Counted from the first letter of the stretch, positions 1 through 5,853 are shown. The stretch: DNA of 5,853 nucleotides from Kiritimatiellia bacterium (GCA_017999015.1 JAGOBZ010000207.1:1-5853), one strand, 5' to 3'. The notes: generated from the sequence alone by a model not told the origin. Program-made: numbers and translations.

Positions 1-3000
1 GGGTGGCGCACTCCGCGGCGGACGGGCAGATGCCGCGTCTGCCGGAACGCCCGGACGCCTATTTCCCGATGCCGGTCGTCTCAAACGGCGGTTTCGAGGA
101 GCCGCAGCTCGGCCTCGTCGGATTCGTCGGCTGGTACGGGACTAAGTGTGGCGCCGAAGTCATCACGAACGACTGCGTCGAGGGTGTCCTTTCGGCTGGC
201 ATCTTCACCGACTCGGCCAAGACGAACGTCAGCGTCGGGCGGGACATCTCGGCGCACATTCTGCCCGGCCGCACGTGCAAGGTAACGCTCGCGATGAAGG
301 CGCTCGTGCCAGGAAAGGGCGGGTTCTTTGTCTCTGGCGTCGGGGGCGGACGTGCCCTGAGCGTGACCGTTGCTCCGCCCGACATTGCAGAGGGCTGGGT
401 GCGCCGCGAGGTTTGTTTCGATGTCCCGGATGATGCGCGGTCCGTCCGCCTTGAGTTCCGTGCTTCGGACGGGACACGCTTCCTTGCGGACGACGTGCGG
501 TTTTTTTCGAAAAACGCGGATGGCGCGTACGTCGAGGTGACGCAACGGACGGATGCGGAACAGTTGGCGTTTGCCGAGCGGTGGATCGACGTCTATCACG
601 CGAACGCAAAGTGGCTGCAGCACGGACGGCATCTGCATCCGCCGAAGCTGGATTGCGAAATGCGAACCGTTGAAGAAACCTTCAGGGGCCATAAGGGGAC
701 GTACGCCCGCCCCAGCGTCTTCACGGGCGCCTTCCGCGCGTCAGACGGGTCGGAAGGGCTATTCTACGTCAACGCCACGGATCGCGAGCAGGCCTTTACG
801 GCGCGGTGGCGCGGCGAGACGTATATGCGTACGCTCGGTCCGCGTGAACTGAAATTTGAGGAGGTGAAGAAGCCCGGCGACGGGAAGGTCGAGTGCGTGG
901 CGGTGTACTATCCGCACTGGCACGCCTACCCTAAGGGCACCGAGTGGTTCGGAGAGAAGTGGAACGCGGGCGAGTGGACGTTCGTGAAGGACGCCAAGGT
1001 GCGCTTCGACGGGCAGAAGCAGCCGTTCGTGCCGTACGCCGGCTATCTCAACGAGGCGGATCCGAAGGACATGGCCAAGGACATCGCCCTCGCCTCGAAC
1101 GCGGGCATCGACGTGTTCCTCTACGACTACTACTATTACGATGGCCAAGTGACTCAGGAGGCGGCGCTCGAAAAGGGGTTCCTTGGCGCCGAGAACCGCG
1201 ACCGCATGAAATTCGCGCTGATGTGGTGCTATCACGAGCGCAACGACCAATTTCGTCCCGAACTCGGTCAGCCGCGCCGTCGGCTCATGTCGCTCGCACA
1301 TACGAAGGAGGAGTTCCTGGGGCTCATCGATCTCGCGATCGCGCGTTATTTCCCGCGCCAGGAGTACTGGCGCCACGGCGGCAAGCTCTTCTTCTCGATC
1401 TACAATGCGGCAGATTTTCTCGCAAAGCGCGACGGCGATCCGGCAAGGGTGAAGGCTGAGCTGGACGAGGCGCGCGCGAGGGTGCGCGCCGCCGGGCTGG
1501 GCGAAATCGAGTTCAACGCGCAGAACGCCTCGCCCGCGCTCGCACCGAAGATGAAGGCGTGCGGCTTCGACTCGCTCACGGACTACGGCAACAACATTTC
1601 CCGCATGCCGGGCAAAGAACTTTATGAGTTGCGCCAGAAAGGCGTCTGGGAGGTGCCATACGCCGACTGCGTCCCGCATGTGTACCGCCGCTGGGCCGAG
1701 ATGGCAAAAGTCGAGCTTCCCTACTATCCCAACGTGACGACGGGCTGGGACTCGACGCCGCGCTGCCGCGCGGAGGAACCGTATCCGTGGAAGAAGAACG
1801 AGTACCCCTACACGATGTCGTTCCGTGACAACGATGCGGACACCTTCCGCCAGATGCTCGCCGCAGCGAAAGCGCACGTTCTGAGCGATGCGAAGCGGCC
1901 GGGCGTCGTCTACGTGAACGGTTGGAACGAGTACACGGAGGGCACGTACCTGGTGCCGAACAACTTCGACTCGGACCTGTTCCTGCGCGCGGTCGCCTCG
2001 GTGTTCGGTCGCCGTCCCGCGGACGAGTACACCTATGTGAACCCGTCGACGAAACAGCTCTTCACGATCCCGGCGGCCACGCACGAGAACGTCGCATACG
2101 GCCCGCACCCGAAACAGAAGCTTGACGTCTTCCTGCCGAAGGCCGCGAAAGGGCCGTTCCCCGTCGTCGTGTACATCCACGGCGGCGGCTGGACGGGCGG
2201 CGCGATGGAGGACCACATTCTCGGCTCGTCGATCCGGATGCTGCTCGACAGGGGCATCGCCGTGGTCGGCACGGGTTACCGCTATCTTTCCGAGTGTCGG
2301 CGCGACGGCGTGAAACCGCCCGTGCTCGGCTGCCTCGAGGACTGCGAAAGGGCCGTGAAGCTCGTGCGGTCGAAGGCGGGGGCGTGGAACCTCGACCTCG
2401 CGCGCGTCGCGCTGGCCGGCGGCAGCGCGGGGGCCTGCACGGCACTTCATCTCGCGCTCAAGGACGGCAACGCCCTCGGCATCGCGGCGGTCGCGCCGAT
2501 CATCCCGCAGACGTCGATGGACCCTGCGGAAATACGCGAATGGATCCCGGACGCGAAGTACGGCGCGCATGCTTTCGGCTACCGGAGCTTCGATGACTGG
2601 CTCGCGCACCGCGCCGACTGCCTCGACATCGTCGAGCGCGTATCGCCCGCGGCGCTCCTGAGAAAGATCGATGCGTCGCGCGCGCCGCGCATTGTGATGC
2701 AGGGTTTGCCGATGCCCGCGACGGGTGAACGTGTGAAGGACGCGATCCATTCGCCTGTCTTCATGGTGAAGTTCAAGGAGATCGCCGACGCGAAGGGCGT
2801 GCCTTGCGAGATCGTGACCGGGAGCGAGCCCTGCTTCGGCGCGGCGTTCGTGCGCCTCGCCGAGATTTTAAAGGCATACGTGCCTGAACCGAGACCCATG
2901 AAGAGCGCGGTCGAAATCACAGCGCTTTACTATCCGGGCACGGAACAGATGGCGGAATGGGACCAGGTGGAGCAGACCCTGCCCGGGATCAAGCCGCTTC

Positions 3001-4493
3001 TGGGCTGGTACGACGAAAGTAACCCGGAGGTTATCGACTGGCAGATCAAGTGGGCCGTCGAACACGGCATTTCAAACTTCTGTGTGGACTGGTACTGGAA
3101 TCAGGGTGTCCAACGGCTCGACCACTGGGTGAAGGGCTACTACAACGCCCGCTGGCGCAAATACTTGAAGTGGTACATGATGTACGCGAACCACAACGAG
3201 CCGGGCGCGCATTCGACGGAGGACCAGACGCGCGTGACGCAGTTTTGGATCGACACCTACTTCAAGACGCCCGAATACTACACGATCGGCGGAAAACCCG
3301 TCGTCGTGTACTGGGACTATAACGCGCTCGACCGCGACTTTATCGACGAGGCGGCGAAGAAGGGCGAAACGCTGAAACCCGGTGAAGGCGTGAAGCGTGC
3401 GCTCGCCATCACGGAAAAACTTGTCAAGGCGGCAGGGCTTCCGGGCGTCTGCTTTATCGACATGTACCACGGGTGGAAATATGAACAGGCCAAGATCGAT
3501 CGCGCAAAAGCGGCCGGCTATGAAGCGCAGATGATCTACAATTTCGACACGATCTCCTGGTTCACGGCGCCCGAGGCCCGCAAACCCGGTGATCAACCGA
3601 ACCATTTCTCTTACGACACCGTGATGGCCGCCGTGCCGAAATGGTGGGAGATGACCTCGCGCGATCCGGGTTTCCCGTTGTGGCCGATCGTCCCCACGGG
3701 ATGGAACGACATTCCCCGCTCGTTCCAGGACGCGCGTGTCATTTACGGCCGCACGCCAGAAAAGTTCAAAAAGGTGTGTGAGGAGTGCCGCCGTTTCTGC
3801 GAGAAGAAAGGCTTCAACCGTGTCGTTATCGCGCCGATCAACGAGTGGCAGGAGGGCAGCTACATCGAGCCGAACGAGGAGTTCGGCTTCGGGATGTATG
3901 ATGCCCTGCGCGATGCGTTCTGCGAAAAACCGGCGGACGGCTGGCCGAAGAACCTCGTCCCGTCCGATGTCGGGCTCGGCCCTTACGACTACCCGCCGAT
4001 GCCCCGCCTCGCGCTGACGAGCTGGGATTTCTCGCAGGGCATGCAGGGCTGGTACCGCAATCCCTACGGAACGGCGTACATGAGAACTGTCGACGGAGCG
4101 CTGCGCTTCTTCCGGTCCGGCGGCGGCACCAAGCCCGCGATCCGTACGCGCGTCCAGCCGTTCGATGCCGCGCGATTCGATGCCTTCACGGTGCGGATGC
4201 GCGTGACGCCTTCCTTCCGCGTGCCCGCGAAAGGCGGAGAGCGACTGAAGCTCCTTTGGGGTACGGAGACAACGCCGGTTTTCTCAAAAGACTTCGTGCT
4301 GACCGACGCGAACACCGCCGCGCTCCCGGTCCAGACGGACGGCGACTGGCACACGGTTTCGGTCCCCCTCACCGCCAACCCGAACTGGAAGGGCATGGTC
4401 AACGAAATCTGGTTTGACCCCGTGAACCTCAACGCGGCATACGTGGACATCGAGTGGATGCGCTTCGAGGATCGGGCAGCGACGGCGGAATGA
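1..4493 (+). CDS. Multimodular CBM / GH99-like / esterase / GH99-like / CBM protein (5' partial)
   Basis: One uninterrupted frame of at least 1,496 codons ends at TGA 4491-4493. Its true start is probably upstream: the first possible start is a GTG at position 3 with no room for a ribosome binding site, and no signal peptide is visible. Modules in order are a CBM4/9-like sandwich (about residues 22-172), a DUF6259-like C-terminal segment (175-290), GH99-like domain A (about 296-672), an alpha/beta-hydrolase esterase (about 690-960), GH99-like domain B (about 968-1320) and a C-terminal jelly-roll-like module (about 1338-1490). It probably acts outside the cytoplasm on a complex polysaccharide, cutting glycosidic bonds and perhaps removing ester groups. 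GH99 enzymes are endo-acting alpha-mannosidases/mannanases, but the WbsX-type relatives are mostly uncharacterised, so the substrate is unknown. The next gene starts 57 bp downstream on the same strand. The reading frame and module identities are well supported; the activity is inferred. Confidence 0.9.
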   Translation, partial: VAHSAADGQMPRLPERPDAYFPMPVVSNGGFEEPQLGLVGFVGWYGTKCGAEVITNDCVEGVLSAGIFTDSAKTNVSVGRDISAHILPGRTCKVTLAMKALVPGKGGFFVSGVGGGRALSVTVAPPDIAEGWVRREVCFDVPDDARSVRLEFRASDGTRFLADDVRFFSKNADGAYVEVTQRTDAEQLAFAERWIDVYHANAKWLQHGRHLHPPKLDCEMRTVEETFRGHKGTYARPSVFTGAFRASDGSEGLFYVNATDREQAFTARWRGETYMRTLGPRELKFEEVKKPGDGKVECVAVYYPHWHAYPKGTEWFGEKWNAGEWTFVKDAKVRFDGQKQPFVPYAGYLNEADPKDMAKDIALASNAGIDVFLYDYYYYDGQVTQEAALEKGFLGAENRDRMKFALMWCYHERNDQFRPELGQPRRRLMSLAHTKEEFLGLIDLAIARYFPRQEYWRHGGKLFFSIYNAADFLAKRDGDPARVKAELDEARARVRAAGLGEIEFNAQNASPALAPKMKACGFDSLTDYGNNISRMPGKELYELRQKGVWEVPYADCVPHVYRRWAEMAKVELPYYPNVTTGWDSTPRCRAEEPYPWKKNEYPYTMSFRDNDADTFRQMLAAAKAHVLSDAKRPGVVYVNGWNEYTEGTYLVPNNFDSDLFLRAVASVFGRRPADEYTYVNPSTKQLFTIPAATHENVAYGPHPKQKLDVFLPKAAKGPFPVVVYIHGGGWTGGAMEDHILGSSIRMLLDRGIAVVGTGYRYLSECRRDGVKPPVLGCLEDCERAVKLVRSKAGAWNLDLARVALAGGSAGACTALHLALKDGNALGIAAVAPIIPQTSMDPAEIREWIPDAKYGAHAFGYRSFDDWLAHRADCLDIVERVSPAALLRKIDASRAPRIVMQGLPMPATGERVKDAIHSPVFMVKFKEIADAKGVPCEIVTGSEPCFGAAFVRLAEILKAYVPEPRPMKSAVEITALYYPGTEQMAEWDQVEQTLPGIKPLLGWYDESNPEVIDWQIKWAVEHGISNFCVDWYWNQGVQRLDHWVKGYYNARWRKYLKWYMMYANHNEPGAHSTEDQTRVTQFWIDTYFKTPEYYTIGGKPVVVYWDYNALDRDFIDEAAKKGETLKPGEGVKRALAITEKLVKAAGLPGVCFIDMYHGWKYEQAKIDRAKAAGYEAQMIYNFDTISWFTAPEARKPGDQPNHFSYDTVMAAVPKWWEMTSRDPGFPLWPIVPTGWNDIPRSFQDARVIYGRTPEKFKKVCEECRRFCEKKGFNRVVIAPINEWQEGSYIEPNEEFGFGMYDALRDAFCEKPADGWPKNLVPSDVGLGPYDYPPMPRLALTSWDFSQGMQGWYRNPYGTAYMRTVDGALRFFRSGGGTKPAIRTRVQPFDAARFDAFTVRMRVTPSFRVPAKGGERLKLLWGTETTPVFSKDFVLTDANTAALPVQTDGDWHTVSVPLTANPNWKGMVNEIWFDPVNLNAAYVDIEWMRFEDRAATAE
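66..516 (+). other. CBM4/9-like carbohydrate-binding domain of the large protein
   Basis: Residues about 22-172 read as a beta-sandwich carbohydrate-binding module. The opening 'VSNGGFEEP...GW' is the usual first strand of CBM4/9/22-like folds. A middle segment, 'PGRTCKVTLAMKA', matches the typical 'pGktY.lsf..k' strand, and the closing 'VRLEFRASDGTRFLADDVRF' is the usual last pair of strands. The likely role is to hold the enzyme on its polysaccharide. The exact CBM family cannot be assigned by eye. Confidence 0.6.
525..870 (+). other. Segment resembling the C-terminal part of DUF6259/melibiase-like proteins
   Basis: Residues about 175-290 match neither the CBM before nor the GH99-like domain after. 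A helix-like stretch (AFAERWIDVYHANAKWLQHG) leads to 'GRHLHPP', then 'VFTGAFRASDGSEGLFYVNATD' and 'MRTLGPRELKFEEV'. This is the pattern of the last helix and the C-terminal beta-sandwich of DUF6259 or melibiase-like TIM-barrel enzymes, where 'yGr.lrpP' is followed by 'W...DGs.a.vfvN.td'. The matching barrel may lie upstream of the window. Family recall only; no alignment was run. Confidence 0.4.
888..2016 (+). other. GH99-like (WbsX-type) domain A
   Basis: Residues about 296-672 form a TIM-barrel domain of the GH99-like/Glyco_tran_WbsX type. Visible hallmarks are 'VYYPHWH' at 301-307 on the first strand, 'DVFLYDYYYYDG' at 370-381, 'MWCYHERND' at 407-415, 'GGKLFFSIYN' on a later strand, 'TTGWDSTPR' at 579-587 and 'NGWNEYTEGTYLVPN' at 639-653. 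The last motif carries E643 and E646, spaced i/i+3, like the two catalytic glutamates of bacterial GH99 endomannosidases (NEWxEG motif), so the site looks intact. GH99 is known for endo-alpha-mannosidase activity; whether this relative cuts mannosides is unknown. Confidence 0.8.
2070..2880 (+). other. Alpha/beta-hydrolase esterase domain (acetyl/feruloyl-esterase-like)
   Basis: Residues about 690-960 form an alpha/beta-hydrolase of the BD-FAE/acetyl-esterase kind. It opens with 'YGPHPKQKLDVFLP', has the oxyanion motif HGGGW at 726-730 and the nucleophile elbow GGSAGA at 806-811 (serine 808). A later 'VKDAIHSP' at 911-918, with D913, fits the loop that normally carries the acid. Where such enzymes usually have 'GxEHGF' with the catalytic histidine, this protein reads 'GSEPCFG' at 940-946, so the histidine seems replaced by proline. 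It may be inactive, or use another histidine such as H916. An active form would remove acetyl or other acyl groups from polysaccharide. Confidence 0.8.
2904..3960 (+). other. GH99-like (WbsX-type) domain B, divergent from domain A
   Basis: Residues about 968-1320 are a second GH99-like barrel. Landmarks are 'ALYYPG' at 974-979, 'FCVDWYWNQG' at 1026-1035, 'GGKPVVVYWDYN', 'PTGWNDIPRSF' at 1231-1241 and 'INEWQEGSYIEPN' at 1279-1291. E1281 and E1284 reproduce the i/i+3 glutamate pair of GH99. Outside these motifs it differs clearly from domain A: the first strand is followed by 'TEQMAEWDQVEQTLPGIKPLLGWYDE' rather than the 'HWHAYPKGTEWFGEKWNAGEW' of domain A, so it is probably not a recent tandem duplicate. 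It may recognise a different linkage. Confidence 0.8.
4011..4476 (+). other. C-terminal jelly-roll-like module of the large protein
   Basis: Residues about 1338-1492 look like a beta-sandwich ancillary module. It starts with 'LTSWDFSQGMQGWYRN', then a 'VDGALRFFRSGGG' strand, 'FDAFTVRMRVTP', 'KLLWGTE', 'DGDWHTVSVPL' and a final 'NEIWFDPVN...YVDIEWMRFED'. This series is typical of C-terminal modules on secreted PVC and Bacteroidota glycosidases that bind sugar or pack against the catalytic barrel. I cannot assign a CBM family. Confidence 0.5.
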
Positions 4494-4538
4494 GGGGCTG
4501 TAATTTGTAGGCTCGTCCAGTTTTCAACATCCACTGAC

Positions 4539-4543
4539 AAGGA
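4539..4543 (+). promoter_or_regulatory. Shine-Dalgarno site for the LamG-like gene
   Basis: AAGGA lies 7 bases before the ATG at 4551. This favours that ATG as the start and shows the broken gene still has a working-looking initiation region. Confidence 0.55.
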
Positions 4544-4857
4544 TAAAACAATGAACACACAGACTAACTGCCCATCTGCATCAGCCATCCTGTTTGGCCT
4601 GATGTGCTGCGGGGCGTCGCTGTCGGCAACCGCGAAGACCGTCGCGCTGTGGAAGCTCGACTATTCGCCCGCCGCCGGCATGAACACTCGCTGCCTGATC
4701 GATCCCGCGAACGACTTCGACGTGATCATCCAGGGCCAGCAGAAGGAGCCGCCCTCCTCGCGCCCGTCGTTGCCGTCGGGGTTCCCGCAAGCCTGGTCGC
4801 CCCTGCCGCCGAACCCCGACACGACGGCGGATCTCCTGGACTCTCCCGCCAGCACCA

Positions 4858-5016
4858 ATGCGATCTACTATCCTCAAGGAGAAGTATCAGCGCCTGGCGC
4901 AATTGGACGAAACAACGGAGACTGTCCGTGTCGGCGCGGGTCGGTTCGACCGCGACGTCGAGATGGCCGGACACAGCGTGCGGCTGCTCCGGCTGACGCC
5001 GTCGCCGAAAGAATAA
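4858..5016 (+). pseudogene. C-terminal remnant of a glycoside hydrolase
   Basis: In the frame with codons starting at 4858 and ending at TAA 5014-5016, the peptide runs 'LKEKYQRLAQLDETTE', then 'VRVGAGRFDRDVEMAGHSV' and 'RLLRLTPSPKE'. This is the usual end of a GH39/GH51-type or similar barrel glycosidase: a last helix, then a small beta-sandwich finishing 'gHsv.ll.l.p'. It has an ATG at 4858 but no convincing ribosome binding site, and about 52 codons cannot form a domain alone. It is most simply the tail of a gene whose body was lost when it joined the LamG-like start. The family assignment is weak; the frame switch is clear. Confidence 0.5.
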
Positions 5017-5025
5017 TGGTACACT
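5017..5025 (+). promoter_or_regulatory. Possible extended -10 promoter for the GH106 gene
   Basis: TGG-TACACT has the TGn extension and four of six matches to TATAAT, about 40 bases before the GH106 start and just after the preceding stop. No good -35 is present at 16-18 bases. It is a weak candidate; the gene could equally be read from an upstream promoter. Confidence 0.25.
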
Positions 5026-5054
5026 TTCTAACCACAACACGCACCACACACACA

Positions 5055-5062
5055 GGGGGGAG
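5055..5062 (+). promoter_or_regulatory. Purine-rich ribosome binding site for the GH106 gene
   Basis: GGGGGGAG sits 3 bases before ATG 5066, with the purine run reaching back to 10 bases. It is the only SD-like tract near an in-frame start and supports that ATG, although the run of G is unusual compared with AGGAGG. Confidence 0.5.
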
Positions 5063-5065
5063 ATC

Positions 5066-5853
5066 ATGAAACGATTGTTTTCAGCAAAAAGCTCAGAGGG
5101 CACGGAAGGCGCCAACCCTCGCGTTCTATCTGCATGGCACAACATTCTCTGTGTCCTCTGTGCGCTCTGTGGTTTCATTTCAAGCAGTCGCGCCGACACG
5201 CTGGAGCAGGGATTCCGCGACGTGCCGATGGCGGAGCGGCCCTGGTGCTATTACTGGTGGGTCAACGGCAACGTGGACGCCGAGACCATCACGCGCGACT
5301 TGGCGGCCATGCGGCGCGTCGGTTTCGGCGGCCTGCTGCTTTTCGACGCGCGCGGGTATCATGAAGATGTCAACCACCTTATCTATCCCAAACCGAAAAT
5401 GGAGTTCATGAGCGACGCCTGGCGCGCCATGGCCGCGCACACGGTGCGCGAGGCAGCGCGGCTCGGCCTCGCCGTCAGCGTGAACCTGAGCAGTTGCGCG
5501 GGTGCGCTCAAAGGCCCCTGGGCGGTCGGCGCGGACGCGCCCAAGCGGCTGGTCTACCAGCTCCTGCCGCTGCGTCCCGGCGCTGCCGAGCTGTTTTCGA
5601 AGCCCGCTCCATTCGCCCACTTCAAGGACGTGGCGGCCTTCAAGGTCTGCTACTCGGGCGCCGAGTTGCCCGCCACCGAGTGGCGCAACGCGGGCGACGG
5701 TCCGTTTGACGGCTGGTCCGGCAAGCGCATCGGCGACGCGGCGGACACGGCGATCCGCACGGCCGTGCAGATCCAGGAACTCACCGGGCCGTTCACGGCG
5801 GCCAACGAAGCGGCCCTGCTGAACGGCAGCCTGCCCGACGGCACCCGCGCCGC
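5066..5853 (+). CDS. GH106-like alpha-L-rhamnosidase, secreted (3' partial)
   Basis: This frame opens at ATG 5066 and stays open for 262 codons to the window edge. Residues 1-43 form a signal peptide with a long polar start (MKRLFSAKSSEGTEG), a hydrophobic core ILCVLCALCGFI at 27-38 and a likely cut after SRA at 43. The mature part begins 'LEQGFRDVP' and then shows the GH106 N-terminal signature: 'PWCYYWWVNGNVDAETITRD' at 59-78, 'LAAMRRVGFGGLLLFD' at 79-94, 'FMSDAWRAMAAHTVREAARL' further on, and 'GPWAVGADAPKRLVY' from 150. GH106 enzymes remove terminal alpha-L-rhamnose from pectic and other polysaccharides. They are usually 900 or more residues, so most of the enzyme, including the catalytic acids, lies beyond the window. 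It lies with a modular GH99/esterase protein on the same strand, which fits a polysaccharide locus. Family confidence is high; activity is not testable here. Confidence 0.85.
   Translation, partial: MKRLFSAKSSEGTEGANPRVLSAWHNILCVLCALCGFISSSRADTLEQGFRDVPMAERPWCYYWWVNGNVDAETITRDLAAMRRVGFGGLLLFDARGYHEDVNHLIYPKPKMEFMSDAWRAMAAHTVREAARLGLAVSVNLSSCAGALKGPWAVGADAPKRLVYQLLPLRPGAAELFSKPAPFAHFKDVAAFKVCYSGAELPATEWRNAGDGPFDGWSGKRIGDAADTAIRTAVQIQELTGPFTAANEAALLNGSLPDGTRA
5086..5180. repeat. CTCTGTG-type inverted repeat element inside the signal-peptide coding region
   Basis: The right arm (5145-5180) holds three tandem 9-mers, CTCTGTGTC, CTCTGTGCG and CTCTGTGGT, at 5147-5173. The left arm CAGAGGGCACGGAA (5094-5107) matches the reverse complement of 5147-5160 at 11 of 14 positions, and two of the mismatches are G-U capable in RNA. 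The arms are separated by 39 bases. I recall dispersed elements of this kind (CACAGAGGACACAGAG and its complement) from intergenic DNA of several PVC and other environmental bacteria. Here it lies within the start of the GH106 gene. Confidence 0.65.

Larger units (their letters stand above)
4551..5069 (+). pseudogene. LamG-like secreted protein, N-terminal fragment, frame-disrupted
   Basis: The frame from ATG 4551 begins with a plausible signal peptide: a hydrophobic stretch at residues 12-24 and a likely cut after ATA at residue 28. It continues with 'TVALWKLDY' and 'RCLIDPANDFDVI', then 'LPPNPDTTADLLDSPASTNAI'. This resembles the opening of LamG/concanavalin-like secreted proteins common in Kiritimatiellota and Lentisphaerota. 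After about residue 103 the frame becomes arginine- and threonine-rich with no family look and stops at TGA 5067-5069. Over the same stretch another frame encodes a convincing hydrolase C-terminus. A LamG protein normally needs well over 150 further residues, so this is a truncated or chimeric remnant. Its stop overlaps the ATG of the next gene (ATGA), probably by chance. If translated, it would give a 172-residue secreted product of unknown use. Confidence 0.6.

Noticed and set aside
3..5. GTG as the true start of the large protein
   Set aside because: No upstream sequence is visible for a ribosome binding site, there is no signal peptide, and the reading begins just before a linker into a CBM. 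The gene more likely continues upstream.
500..518. T7 run with a following A5 as a frameshift or terminator signal
   Set aside because: It lies within an intact frame (R-F-F-S-K-N) and the stem is too short; normal coding on both sides argues against slippage.
759..2750. 663-codon open frame on the minus strand
   Set aside because: It lies opposite the large modular protein, is rich in R, V, H and E as expected of an antisense GC-rich frame, and shows no motif. The + strand frame has clear domains throughout.
4494..4550. Terminator or promoter between the large gene and the LamG-like gene
   Set aside because: No stable hairpin with a T run and no spaced -35/-10 pair was found. Only the AAGGA ribosome site is supportable.
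5086..5180. CRISPR array
   Set aside because: The 9-bp tandem units have no spacers, and the two arms are inverted rather than direct repeats.
5134..5364. Alternative + strand frames beginning near 5134 and 5151
   Set aside because: They are shifted readings of the CTCTGTG repeat and the GH106 gene. The 5066 frame alone carries the family motifs.

Overview
The window is GC-rich and looks like part of a carbohydrate-degradation locus from a PVC-superphylum bacterium, most likely Kiritimatiellota, Lentisphaerota or Verrucomicrobiota. This placement is inferred from three things: the fused GH99-like/WbsX modules, a LamG-type opening of the 'VALWKLDY...RCLIDPANDFDV' kind, and a CTCTGTG-type dispersed repeat. 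I ran no database search. All recognisable genes lie on the + strand and no stretch over 300 bases lacks a gene.

Positions 1-4493 hold one very large multimodular protein that is open at its 5' end (1,496 residues visible). In order it carries a CBM4/9-like beta-sandwich, a short segment resembling the C-terminal part of DUF6259/melibiase-type proteins, a GH99-like domain, an alpha/beta-hydrolase esterase domain, a second divergent GH99-like domain, and a C-terminal jelly-roll-like module. Both GH99-like domains keep the E-x-x-E pair that is catalytic in family GH99. The esterase keeps its oxyanion motif and serine elbow but appears to lack its histidine.

Positions 4551-5069 hold a short, apparently broken gene. 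A secreted LamG-like N-terminus with its own Shine-Dalgarno site runs for about 103 codons. The coding signal then moves to another frame and ends with what looks like the C-terminus of an unrelated glycoside hydrolase (stop at 5016). I read this as a deletion chimera.

Positions 5066-5853 hold the first 262 codons of a GH106-type alpha-L-rhamnosidase that runs off the window. Its signal peptide hydrophobic core is encoded by a 9-bp tandem repeat, which is one arm of an imperfect inverted repeat.

Together the genes suggest a secreted system for a complex, probably rhamnose-containing and possibly acylated polysaccharide. GH106 would release rhamnose and the modular protein would bind and cut the backbone or side chains. 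The substrate is inferred, not shown.
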